DNA from: Brucella gallinifaecis
GTDB taxonomy: Bacteria > Pseudomonadota > Alphaproteobacteria > Rhizobiales > Rhizobiaceae
Assembly (NCBI RefSeq): GCF_006476605.1
Contig: NZ_ML636805.1
Coordinates: 1-64,000, forward strand
Direction of reading: 5' to 3'
Length of the DNA: 64,000 nt
Positions within the stretch are counted from its first letter, which is position 1. Each line of letters opens with the position of its first letter. Of the stretch, positions 56,657-64,000 are shown piece by piece. The notes below the pieces were generated by a model. The model searched no databases. It worked only from the letters and a program-made list of their open reading frames with translations, and had not been told where the DNA came from. The position numbers were made by a program, and so were the translations under genes.

Positions 56657-57700
56657 ATGGACGGAATTTTTGCAGCTTACGTCTTGCCCGCGCTTATCAT
56701 AGCGCTGAAGTCGGTCGTTCTGCTTGTCGTATTGCTGATCGTCGTGGCTTACCTGCTTTATGCGGATCGTAAGATCTGGGCAGCCGTGCAGCTTCGTCGT
56801 GGACCAAATGTTGTTGGTCCATGGGGCTTGTTTCAGGCTTTCGCCGATCTTCTGAAGTTTGTCTTCAAGGAACCGATTATTCCTTCGGGCGCGAACAAGG
56901 GTGTGTTTCTTCTTGCACCTTTCATCTCAGCGGTTCTGGCAATGGCAACATGGGCGGTCATCCCGGTCAATGAAGGCTGGGCGATTGCAAATATCAATGT
57001 CGGCATTCTCTACATCTTCGCCATTTCTTCGCTCGAAGTTTACGGCGTGATCATGGGCGGCTGGGCTTCCAACTCGAAGTATCCATTCTTGGGTGCACTT
57101 CGTTCGGCTGCGCAGATGGTCTCTTATGAAGTGTCGATCGGTTTCGTGATCGTTACGGTTTTGCTTACTGTTGGCTCGCTTAATCTGACAGACATTGTGC
57201 TTTCGCAGAATACGGGTCTTGGTACATCGCTTGGTCTGCCTGCTTCGTTCCTTGACTGGAACTGGCTGGTTCTGTTCCCGATGTTTGTGATCTTCTTCAT
57301 TTCGGCACTTGCTGAAACGAACCGTCCGCCATTCGATCTTGTTGAAGCTGAATCCGAACTCGTGGCCGGTCATATGATCGAATATTCATCCACGCCGTTC
57401 CTTCTGTTCTTCCTGGGCGAATATGTGGCGATCACCCTGATGTGCGCCCTGATGACCACACTCTTCCTTGGCGGCTGGCTGCCTCCGGTTGATGTATGGT
57501 TTCTGAACTGGGTTCCGGGCATCATCTGGTTCATGCTCAAGCTTTGCTTCTGCTTCTTCCTGTTTGCAATGGTGAAGGCTTTTGTACCGCGCTACCGTTA
57601 TGATCAGCTGATGCGTCTGGGCTGGAAAGTGTTTCTGCCGATCTCGCTCGCTATGGTTGTTCTGACCGCGACCGTCATCAAAGTCTTCGATCTGGTGTAA
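56657..57700 (+). CDS. nuoH: NADH-quinone oxidoreductase subunit H
   Basis: A 347-residue membrane subunit joining the quinone cavity to the proton pumps, with about eight helices. Conserved: [20 protein letters not shown] (about 37), [20 protein letters not shown] (about 220), [17 protein letters not shown]. The ATG at 56657 has a GAGAGAGA site and the standard MDGIF start; the longer frame from 56570 overlaps nuoG and is rejected. Confidence 0.95.
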   Translation: MDGIFAAYVLPALIIALKSVVLLVVLLIVVAYLLYADRKIWAAVQLRRGPNVVGPWGLFQAFADLLKFVFKEPIIPSGANKGVFLLAPFISAVLAMATWAVIPVNEGWAIANINVGILYIFAISSLEVYGVIMGGWASNSKYPFLGALRSAAQMVSYEVSIGFVIVTVLLTVGSLNLTDIVLSQNTGLGTSLGLPASFLDWNWLVLFPMFVIFFISALAETNRPPFDLVEAESELVAGHMIEYSSTPFLLFFLGEYVAITLMCALMTTLFLGGWLPPVDVWFLNWVPGIIWFMLKLCFCFFLFAMVKAFVPRYRYDQLMRLGWKVFLPISLAMVVLTATVIKVFDLV

Positions 57701-57712
57701 GGAGAAAGATAA

Positions 57713-58204
57713 ATGGCTTCTTTCGCACATGCAGCGAAATCACTCCTTCTCAAGGAATTCGTTGCGGCTTTCTTCCTCTCCATGCGCCAGTTCTTTGCGC
57801 CCAAGGCGACATTGAACTACCCGCATGAAAAGGGTCCTCTCTCGCCCCGTTTTCGTGGCGAACATGCATTGCGCCGTTATCCCAACGGCGAAGAACGTTG
57901 CATTGCATGCAAGCTTTGCGAAGCGATCTGCCCGGCGCAGGCTATCACCATTGAAGCGGGTCCCCGCCGCAATGACGGCACGCGCCGCACGGTTCGTTAC
58001 GATATTGATATGGTGAAGTGCATCTATTGCGGTTTCTGTCAGGAAGCCTGTCCGGTGGATGCAATTGTTGAAGGTCCGAACTTTGAGTTTGCGACTGAAA
58101 CCCGCGAAGAGCTTTACTATGACAAGGACAAGCTCCTTGCCAATGGTGATCGCTGGGAACGCGAAATTGCGCGTAACATTGCGATGGATGCGCCATATCG
58201 CTGA
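57713..58204 (+). CDS. nuoI: NADH-quinone oxidoreductase subunit I
   Basis: A 163-residue subunit with two [4Fe-4S] clusters (N6a, N6b): [20 protein letters not shown] (about 62) and [20 protein letters not shown] (about 101). The N-terminal helix lies on the membrane domain. A 164-base gap full of inverted repeats follows. Confidence 0.96.
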   Translation: MASFAHAAKSLLLKEFVAAFFLSMRQFFAPKATLNYPHEKGPLSPRFRGEHALRRYPNGEERCIACKLCEAICPAQAITIEAGPRRNDGTRRTVRYDIDMVKCIYCGFCQEACPVDAIVEGPNFEFATETREELYYDKDKLLANGDRWEREIARNIAMDAPYR

Positions 58205-58211
58205 TTGACCT

Positions 58212-58310
58212 TGCTGAAACCTTGTTTCGGCATCCGGTTTTAAAAGCGGCAACAACAGGAGCAATCCTGTTTGTTGCCTGAATTCAAGTTTCGCGTTTAT
58301 CGCGATAAAC
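58212..58310. repeat. Hairpins and palindrome in the nuoI-nuoJ gap
   Basis: Three structures in 100 bases: TGCTGAAAC-ctt-GTTTCGGCA (58212-58232), GGCAACAACAGGA-gcaa-TCCTGTTTGTTGCC with one bulge (58248-58278), and a perfect 16-base palindrome GTTTATCGCGATAAAC (58295-58310). None has a terminator T run. Confidence 0.75.
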
Positions 58311-58368
58311 AAGACTAAGCGGGCAGAGCAATAGGGCTTTGTCCACGGAAAGGTGTTGGGGGATCCCC

Positions 58369-58986
58369 ATGCTGACAGGTATTGCGGCAGCGTTCTTCTA
58401 TCTGTTCGCCTTTATCATGATCGCAAGTGCGTTCATGGTGATTGCGGCACGCAACCCCGTGCATTCAGTGCTGTTTCTGATCCTCGCTTTCTTCAATGCG
58501 GCGGCGCTGTTTTTGCTCACAGGGGCCGAGTTCCTCGCCATGATTTTGCTCGTCGTTTATGTCGGTGCTGTGGCGGTTCTCTTCCTCTTCGTTGTGATGA
58601 TGCTGGATGTTGATTTCTCCGAATTGAAGCGTGGTGCGCTGCAATATGCGCCGGTTGGTGCTTTGATCGGACTTATCCTGCTGGGCGAGCTGATTGTCGT
58701 TTTTGCGGGTTCGATATTCACGCCGAAACTGGGGCAGGGCGCAGTTCCGATCCCTGATCTGGCTGAACGCACCAACACAGCGGCTCTGGGTGATATTCTT
58801 TACACTGACTATGTTTTCAACTTCCAGATTGCCGGATTGGTTCTTCTTGTTGCCATGATTGGTGCGATTGTCCTGACGCTGCGGCATAAGCCGAATGTCA
58901 AGCGCCAGTCGATCCCGGATCAGGTTGCTCGTACGCCTGAGACGGCGATCGAGATCAAGCAGGTCGAAACAGGCAAGGGCATCTGA
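58369..58986 (+). CDS. nuoJ: NADH-quinone oxidoreductase subunit J
   Basis: A 205-residue membrane subunit with five helices; helix 3 includes [20 protein letters not shown] with the pi-bulge glycine region that moves in coupling. The C-terminal 35 residues are polar. The start at 58369 is preferred over 58339, because hydrophobic [18 protein letters not shown] is the usual start. Confidence 0.94.
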   Translation: MLTGIAAAFFYLFAFIMIASAFMVIAARNPVHSVLFLILAFFNAAALFLLTGAEFLAMILLVVYVGAVAVLFLFVVMMLDVDFSELKRGALQYAPVGALIGLILLGELIVVFAGSIFTPKLGQGAVPIPDLAERTNTAALGDILYTDYVFNFQIAGLVLLVAMIGAIVLTLRHKPNVKRQSIPDQVARTPETAIEIKQVETGKGI

Positions 58987-58996
58987 GGATAAGAAT

Positions 58997-59305
58997 ATGG
59001 AAATCGGTATTGCTCATTATCTGACCGTTTCAGCCATCCTGTTCACACTTGGCGTTTTCGGTATTTTCTTAAACCGCAAGAACGTCATTGTTATCCTGAT
59101 GTCTGTCGAATTGATCCTTCTTTCGGTCAATCTCAATTTTGTGGCGTTTTCTTCTGTGCTTGGCGATATGGTCGGGCAGGTTTTCGCGCTGTTCGTTCTG
59201 ACTGTTGCGGCTGCTGAAGCAGCTATCGGTCTGGCAATCCTCGTTGTTTTCTTCCGTAATCGCGGTTCTATCGCGGTGGAAGACGTCAATGTTATGAAAG
59301 GTTGA
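58997..59305 (+). CDS. nuoK: NADH-quinone oxidoreductase subunit K
   Basis: A 102-residue membrane subunit of three helices, with two conserved membrane glutamates in [18 protein letters not shown] and [17 protein letters not shown], which form part of the proton path. Starts ten bases after nuoJ with GAGGA. Homologous to MrpC. Confidence 0.95.
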   Translation: MEIGIAHYLTVSAILFTLGVFGIFLNRKNVIVILMSVELILLSVNLNFVAFSSVLGDMVGQVFALFVLTVAAAEAAIGLAILVVFFRNRGSIAVEDVNVMKG

Positions 59306-59312
59306 CGGGCAA

Positions 59313-61307
59313 ATGCTCTATAACGCGATCGTCTTCCTTCCGCTTATCGGCTTTCTCATTGCTGGCTTGTTTGGCAATAAGATCGGCGCCAAAGCGAGTG
59401 AATACATCACTTCCGGCCTGATGGTGATCGTTGCGATCCTGTCATGGGTTGTGTTTTTCAAGATCCCGCTCGGTCATGATGCCGAGACGGTTCGTATCCC
59501 TGTGTTGCATTGGGTTACATCCGGTTCTCTGTCATTTGACTGGGCTTTGCGTATTGATACATTGACCGGCGTCATGCTTGTCGTGGTCAACTCGGTCTCG
59601 GCACTGGTGCATATCTATTCGATCGGGTACATGCATCACGATCCGCATCGTCCGCGCTTCTTTGCTTATCTGTCGCTCTTCACCTTTGCCATGCTCATGC
59701 TGGTGACATCAGATAATCTGATCCAGATGTTTTTCGGCTGGGAAGGCGTGGGTCTCGCTTCTTACCTTCTGATCGGTTTCTGGTTTCAGAAACCTTCGGC
59801 AAATGCTGCTGCAATGAAGGCTTTCGTTGTCAACCGCGTTGGTGACTTTGGCTTCCTGCTTGGTATTTTTGGTTTGTTCGCGCTGTTCCAGTCGGTTGAT
59901 TACAACACGATCTTTGCAGCCGCAGCAAATTATCTGCCAGCCGATGGCGCTGCCGATACCGGTGCAGTCGTTCTCAATTTCCTCTGCTATGAACTGCATA
60001 AGGAAACTGCACTTACCGTTGTCTGTCTGCTCTTGTTCATGGGTGCTATGGGTAAGTCGGCGCAGTTCCTGCTGCACACCTGGCTGCCTGACGCGATGGA
60101 AGGCCCGACACCTGTTTCCGCACTTATCCACGCGGCAACGATGGTGACTGCGGGTGTGTTCCTGGTTGCGCGTATGTCGCCAATTTTTGAACTTTCGCAT
60201 AATGCGCTGCTGATCATTACGATTATAGGTGCAACAACAGCATTCTTTGCTGCAACCGTTGCGCTTGTGCAGAACGACATCAAGCGCGTGATTGCTTATT
60301 CGACCTGTTCGCAGCTTGGTTACATGTTTGCGGCTCTGGGTGTCGGTGCTTATGGCGCTGCCGTATTCCACCTCTTCACGCACGCTTTCTTCAAGGCGCT
60401 TCTGTTCCTTTGCGCAGGTTCGGTTATCCATGCCGTTTCTGACGAGCAGGATATGCGGCGCATGGGTGGCCTGCGTAAGCTGATCCCGATCACCTACTGG
60501 ATGATGATGATCGGTACTGTTGCGATTACGGGTCTGGGCGTTCCGGGCACGGTTATCGGTACCGCTGGTTTCTTCTCGAAAGATGCCATCATTGAATCGG
60601 TTTTCGCATCGCACAGCTTTGCTTCCGGTTATGCTTTCACGCTTCTGGTGGTTGCGGCTCTGTTTACGAGCTTTTACTCATGGCGCCTGATTTTCATGAC
60701 CTTCTACGGTAAGCCCCGTGCTTCTGCTGAAGTCATGCATCACGTTCATGAATCACCTCCGGTCATGCTCGTGCCATTGCTGATCCTTGCTGTCGGTGCC
60801 TTGCTTTCCGGTGTCGTGTTCAAGGAATACTTCTTCGGTCACGAATATGCTGAATTCTGGAAGGGTACGCTCTTCACCTTGCCAAGCAACGAAATCCTTG
60901 AACATTATCACCATGTTCCGCTGTGGGTTAAGTTGTCGCCGTTCATCGCTATGCTGATCGGTCTGGTAACAGCATGGATATTCTACATCCGTGCGCCACA
61001 CATCCCGAAGGCACTCGCAGAGCGTCATCGTGGCCTGTACCAGTTCCTTCTCAACAAGTGGTACTTCGACGAACTTTACGATCTTATCTTCGTTCGTCCA
61101 GCGCGTGCTCTTGGCCGTTTCTTCTGGAAGGTTGGTGATGGCAAGATTATCGACGGGTATGGACCGAATGGTGTGGCAGCACGCGTTCTTGATGTTACAG
61201 GTCGCGTTGTGAAGATGCAGTCGGGTTACCTTTATCATTACGCATTCGCGATGCTTATCGGCGTCGCCGCGCTCGTCACCTGGATGATGCTCGGGAGCTC
61301 TTTCTGA
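59313..61307 (+). CDS. nuoL: NADH-quinone oxidoreductase subunit L
   Basis: A 664-residue antiporter-like proton-pumping subunit, about 14 helices plus the long lateral C-terminal helix. Conserved: [19 protein letters not shown] (about 132, with the key Glu), [20 protein letters not shown] (about 250, with Lys/His network), [20 protein letters not shown] (about 353). The stop overlaps the nuoM start (TGATG). Confidence 0.96.
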   Translation: MLYNAIVFLPLIGFLIAGLFGNKIGAKASEYITSGLMVIVAILSWVVFFKIPLGHDAETVRIPVLHWVTSGSLSFDWALRIDTLTGVMLVVVNSVSALVHIYSIGYMHHDPHRPRFFAYLSLFTFAMLMLVTSDNLIQMFFGWEGVGLASYLLIGFWFQKPSANAAAMKAFVVNRVGDFGFLLGIFGLFALFQSVDYNTIFAAAANYLPADGAADTGAVVLNFLCYELHKETALTVVCLLLFMGAMGKSAQFLLHTWLPDAMEGPTPVSALIHAATMVTAGVFLVARMSPIFELSHNALLIITIIGATTAFFAATVALVQNDIKRVIAYSTCSQLGYMFAALGVGAYGAAVFHLFTHAFFKALLFLCAGSVIHAVSDEQDMRRMGGLRKLIPITYWMMMIGTVAITGLGVPGTVIGTAGFFSKDAIIESVFASHSFASGYAFTLLVVAALFTSFYSWRLIFMTFYGKPRASAEVMHHVHESPPVMLVPLLILAVGALLSGVVFKEYFFGHEYAEFWKGTLFTLPSNEILEHYHHVPLWVKLSPFIAMLIGLVTAWIFYIRAPHIPKALAERHRGLYQFLLNKWYFDELYDLIFVRPARALGRFFWKVGDGKIIDGYGPNGVAARVLDVTGRVVKMQSGYLYHYAFAMLIGVAALVTWMMLGSSF

Positions 61308-62815
61308 TGACCGATTGGCCAATTCTTTCTACGGTCACATTTCTGCCGCTCGTCGGCGCCTTGTTGATCCTTCTCATCAAGGATGACAGCGAAGCCTCGC
61401 GTCGCAACATCAAGAATGTTGCGTTGCTCACCACGGTTTTCGTTTTCATTCTGTCACTTGTTGTCTGGGCCGGTTTTGATAATTCAAATCCGGGCTTCCA
61501 GATGGTCGAGCAGCTTGACTGGCTCGGTGGTGGTATCACCTACCATATGGGCGTTGACGGCATTTCGATGCTGTTTGTCGTGCTCTCTGCTTTCCTCATG
61601 CCTTTCTGCGTGCTGGCAAGCTGGTTCGCCATCGACAAGCGCGTCAAGGAATATATGATCGCTTTCCTCATTCTGGAAACGCTCATGATCGGCGTGTTCT
61701 GTGCGCTTGATCTGTTCCTGTTCTATGTGTTCTTTGAAGCAAGCCTTATTCCGATGTTCATTATCATCGGCGTATGGGGCGGCAAGCGCCGCGTTTATGC
61801 AAGCTTCAAGTTCTTCCTCTATACGCTGCTCGGCTCCGTACTGATGCTGATCGCGATCATGGCAATGTACTGGCAGGCCGGTACGCTCAATATCGTCGAG
61901 CTGCTGAAATACGACTTCCCGGCAGGTATGCAGACGTGGTTGTGGCTGGCTTTCTTTGCCTCTTTCGCAGTCAAGATGCCAATGTGGCCGGTTCATACCT
62001 GGTTGCCGGATGCGCACGTTGAAGCGCCGACAGCAGGTTCGGTCATTCTGGCGGGTATTCTTCTCAAGCTCGGCGGTTACGGCTTCCTGCGCTTCTCGCT
62101 GCCCATGTTCCCGCTGGCATCTGCCGATTTTGCACCGTTCATCTTTGCACTTTCAGTGATTGCTATTGTCTATACCTCGCTTGTTGCTCTGGTGCAGGAA
62201 GACATCAAGAAGCTGATCGCCTATTCGTCGGTTGCGCATATGGGCTATGTGACGATGGGTATTTTCGCAGCCAATGAGCAGGGTGTGCAGGGTGCAATCT
62301 TCCAGATGCTTTCGCATGGTATCGTTGCCAGTGCATTGTTCCTCTGTGTTGGCGTGATCTATGATCGCATGCATACCCGTGAGATTTCGGCCTTTGGCGG
62401 TCTTGTCAATAATATGCCGAAATACGCAGTTGCCTTCCTGATCCTGACGATGGCGAATGTCGGCCTTCCGGGTACGTCTGGCTTTATTGGTGAATTCCTC
62501 ACGCTGTTCGGTGTGTTCCGCGTCAATACGTGGGTCGCTCTGTTCGCAACATCAGGTGTGATCCTGTCGGCAGCCTATGCGCTGTGGCTCTATCGCAATG
62601 TGGTGTTTGGTGCGCTGACCAAGGAAAGCCTCAAGGGGCTTCTCGACCTCAGCCCGCGTGAAAAGCTGATCCTGTATCCGCTTGTGGTGCTTACCATCTT
62701 CTTCGGTGTGTATCCGGTTCCGGTCTTCGATGTGACCGCAAGCGCCGTGCATGCACTGGTTACTAATTATGACGCAGCGCTGGCAAATGCCGCTAGCGCT
62801 ACGCTGGCGCAGTAA
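61307..62815 (+). CDS. nuoM: NADH-quinone oxidoreductase subunit M
   Basis: A 502-residue antiporter-like subunit. Conserved: [20 protein letters not shown] (about 140, with the coupling Glu), [20 protein letters not shown] (about 228), [20 protein letters not shown] (about 306) and [20 protein letters not shown]. It starts in overlap with nuoL and is followed after 18 bases by nuoN. Confidence 0.96.
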   Translation: MTDWPILSTVTFLPLVGALLILLIKDDSEASRRNIKNVALLTTVFVFILSLVVWAGFDNSNPGFQMVEQLDWLGGGITYHMGVDGISMLFVVLSAFLMPFCVLASWFAIDKRVKEYMIAFLILETLMIGVFCALDLFLFYVFFEASLIPMFIIIGVWGGKRRVYASFKFFLYTLLGSVLMLIAIMAMYWQAGTLNIVELLKYDFPAGMQTWLWLAFFASFAVKMPMWPVHTWLPDAHVEAPTAGSVILAGILLKLGGYGFLRFSLPMFPLASADFAPFIFALSVIAIVYTSLVALVQEDIKKLIAYSSVAHMGYVTMGIFAANEQGVQGAIFQMLSHGIVASALFLCVGVIYDRMHTREISAFGGLVNNMPKYAVAFLILTMANVGLPGTSGFIGEFLTLFGVFRVNTWVALFATSGVILSAAYALWLYRNVVFGALTKESLKGLLDLSPREKLILYPLVVLTIFFGVYPVPVFDVTASAVHALVTNYDAALANAASATLAQ

Positions 62816-62833
62816 AGTAAAGGCGTAGGCTTG

Positions 62834-64000
62834 ATGCAAACCGACCTGATTGCTTCCCTGTCTCTCGCAGCTCCCGAGGTTCTCCTCGCGCTGAGCGGAC
62901 TGGCATTGCTCATGATCGGCGTGTTCTCCGGAGAGCGCGCCTCAACCCTCGTCAATGGCCTTGCTGTTGCAGTTCTGATTGCAGCGCTCGCACTTGTCGT
63001 TATCTTCCCACATAATGGCAGCGCCTTTGGCGGTGCCTTTGTCAGCGATGCGTTTGCACGCTTCATGAAGGTGTTGACACTGATCGGCTCCATCGTGGCG
63101 CTGATCATGTCTGTTGGCTTTGCGCGTGAAGAGAAATTCGACAAGTTCGAATTCCCTGTGCTGATCGTGCTTTCGACACTGGGCATGCTCATCATGGTGT
63201 CGGCATCGAACATGCTGACACTCTATATGGGCCTCGAATTGCAGTCGCTCGCCCTTTATGTGCTGGCAGCCTTCAATCGTGACAGTGTTCGTTCGACAGA
63301 AGCTGGCCTAAAATACTTTGTTCTCGGTGCGCTATCATCGGGCATGCTGCTATATGGTATCAGCCTGGTCTATGGTTACACCGGCCATATTGGTTTTGCC
63401 GAAATTGCCAGTGCCATTTCCGGTGGCGAGCGTCAGCTTGGTCTGGTGTTTGGTCTGGTGTTCATTCTGGCGGGTCTCTGCTTCAAGATTTCCGCCGTTC
63501 CATTCCATATGTGGACGCCGGACGTTTATGAAGGTTCGCCAACGCCGGTAACTGCATTCTTTGCAGCCGCTCCAAAGATGGCTGCAATGGCTCTGATTGT
63601 CCGTGTTGTTGAAGGTGCCTTTGCTCCAGTTACGCATGACTGGCAGCAGATCATTACCTTCATTGCAATCGCATCGATGGTGCTGGGTGCCTTTGCCGCT
63701 ATTGGCCAGCGTAATATCAAGCGTCTGATGGCCTATTCGTCGATCAGTCACATGGGCTATGCTCTTGTTGGTTTGGCTGCCGGTACGGTGATCGGTGTTC
63801 GCGGTGTTGCACTTTACATGGCGATTTATCTCGTCATGACGCTTGGCAGCTTTGCGTTCATCCTGTCCATGCGGACCAAGGAAGGCAATGTCGAAAAGAT
63901 CGATGATCTTGCAGGTCTGTCACGCACCAATCCGGTGATGGCAACAATCATGACCATCATGCTGTTTTCGCTTGCCGGTATTCCGCCGCTCGCTGGTTTT
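62834..64000 (+). CDS. nuoN: NADH-quinone oxidoreductase subunit N (cut by the window end)
   Basis: The first 389 codons of the third antiporter-like subunit, open to the last base of the window; a full protein has about 480 residues. Conserved: [18 protein letters not shown] (about 136, with Glu), [20 protein letters not shown] (about 220, with Lys and the TPDVYEG motif) and [20 protein letters not shown] (about 298). Start ATG at 62834, 18 bases after nuoM. Confidence 0.95.
   Translation, partial: MQTDLIASLSLAAPEVLLALSGLALLMIGVFSGERASTLVNGLAVAVLIAALALVVIFPHNGSAFGGAFVSDAFARFMKVLTLIGSIVALIMSVGFAREEKFDKFEFPVLIVLSTLGMLIMVSASNMLTLYMGLELQSLALYVLAAFNRDSVRSTEAGLKYFVLGALSSGMLLYGISLVYGYTGHIGFAEIASAISGGERQLGLVFGLVFILAGLCFKISAVPFHMWTPDVYEGSPTPVTAFFAAAPKMAAMALIVRVVEGAFAPVTHDWQQIITFIAIASMVLGAFAAIGQRNIKRLMAYSSISHMGYALVGLAAGTVIGVRGVALYMAIYLVMTLGSFAFILSMRTKEGNVEKIDDLAGLSRTNPVMATIMTIMLFSLAGIPPLAGF

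Overview
The window looks like a core chromosomal segment of an alphaproteobacterium in the Hyphomicrobiales, most like the Brucellaceae (Brucella/Ochrobactrum/Pseudochrobactrum group). The reasons are the gene order (glyA-nrdR-ribD-ribE-ribH-nusB, plsX-fabH-ihfA-merR, argC beside rpsI-rplM, a complete nuo operon), the LdtR/LdtP pair, the DUF2842 and DUF6163-like genes, and RIME-like palindromic repeats typical of rhizobia. Genus and species cannot be fixed from the sequence alone.

Layout. 1-13.8 kb: the tail of an amino-acid ABC ATPase, a GNAT acetyltransferase remnant, an FAD monooxygenase, a CHCC zinc-finger protein (NDUFS6-like), ppk-ppx (polyphosphate metabolism, with a likely PHO box), rnd, aspS, a secreted protein of unknown function, parC and bpt. 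13.9-19.5 kb: an RDD protein, hemB, a 3-hydroxyisobutyryl-CoA hydrolase-like gene, a small membrane protein and ldtR-ldtP (cell-wall cross-linking). 19.7-26.9 kb: glyA, the nrdR-rib-nusB operon and the proton-pumping pyrophosphatase hppA. 26.9-32.4 kb: a BamE-like lipoprotein, a cytochrome bc1 chaperone, a YceD protein, plsX, fabH, ihfA and a MerR regulator.

32.4-38.2 kb is the most accessory-looking stretch. It holds a guanidine-II riboswitch in front of a SugE/Gdx exporter, a three-gene Y-family polymerase cassette with a perfect alphaproteobacterial LexA box, a small secreted protein whose ribosome-binding site lies in a hairpin, an unassigned structured element, a lipocalin, a gene fragment, a decayed tRNA-Gln-like sequence, an LprI-like protein and MgtC, and it ends at tRNA-Pro. 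38.2-42 kb: YnfA and a small polysaccharide locus (a WcaJ-type sugar transferase, a Wza-type export lipoprotein and a Wzc/CpsD-like protein with a degenerate nucleotide-binding site). 42-48.7 kb: DUF2842, ctaA, argC, rpsI-rplM, metY, a T4 endonuclease V homologue, tRNA-Val and tRNA-Asp.

49.5-64 kb: nuoABCDEFGHIJKLMN, cut off inside nuoN. Several genes elsewhere in the window also serve respiration: the NDUFS6-like zinc protein, ctaA (heme A), the bc1 chaperone and the proton-pumping pyrophosphatase. No clearly new multi-gene system is visible. The best candidates for new biology are the SOS polymerase cassette, the 85-nt structured element beside the lipocalin gene, the palindromic repeats that supply stop codons, and the heavily folded gaps inside the nuo operon.
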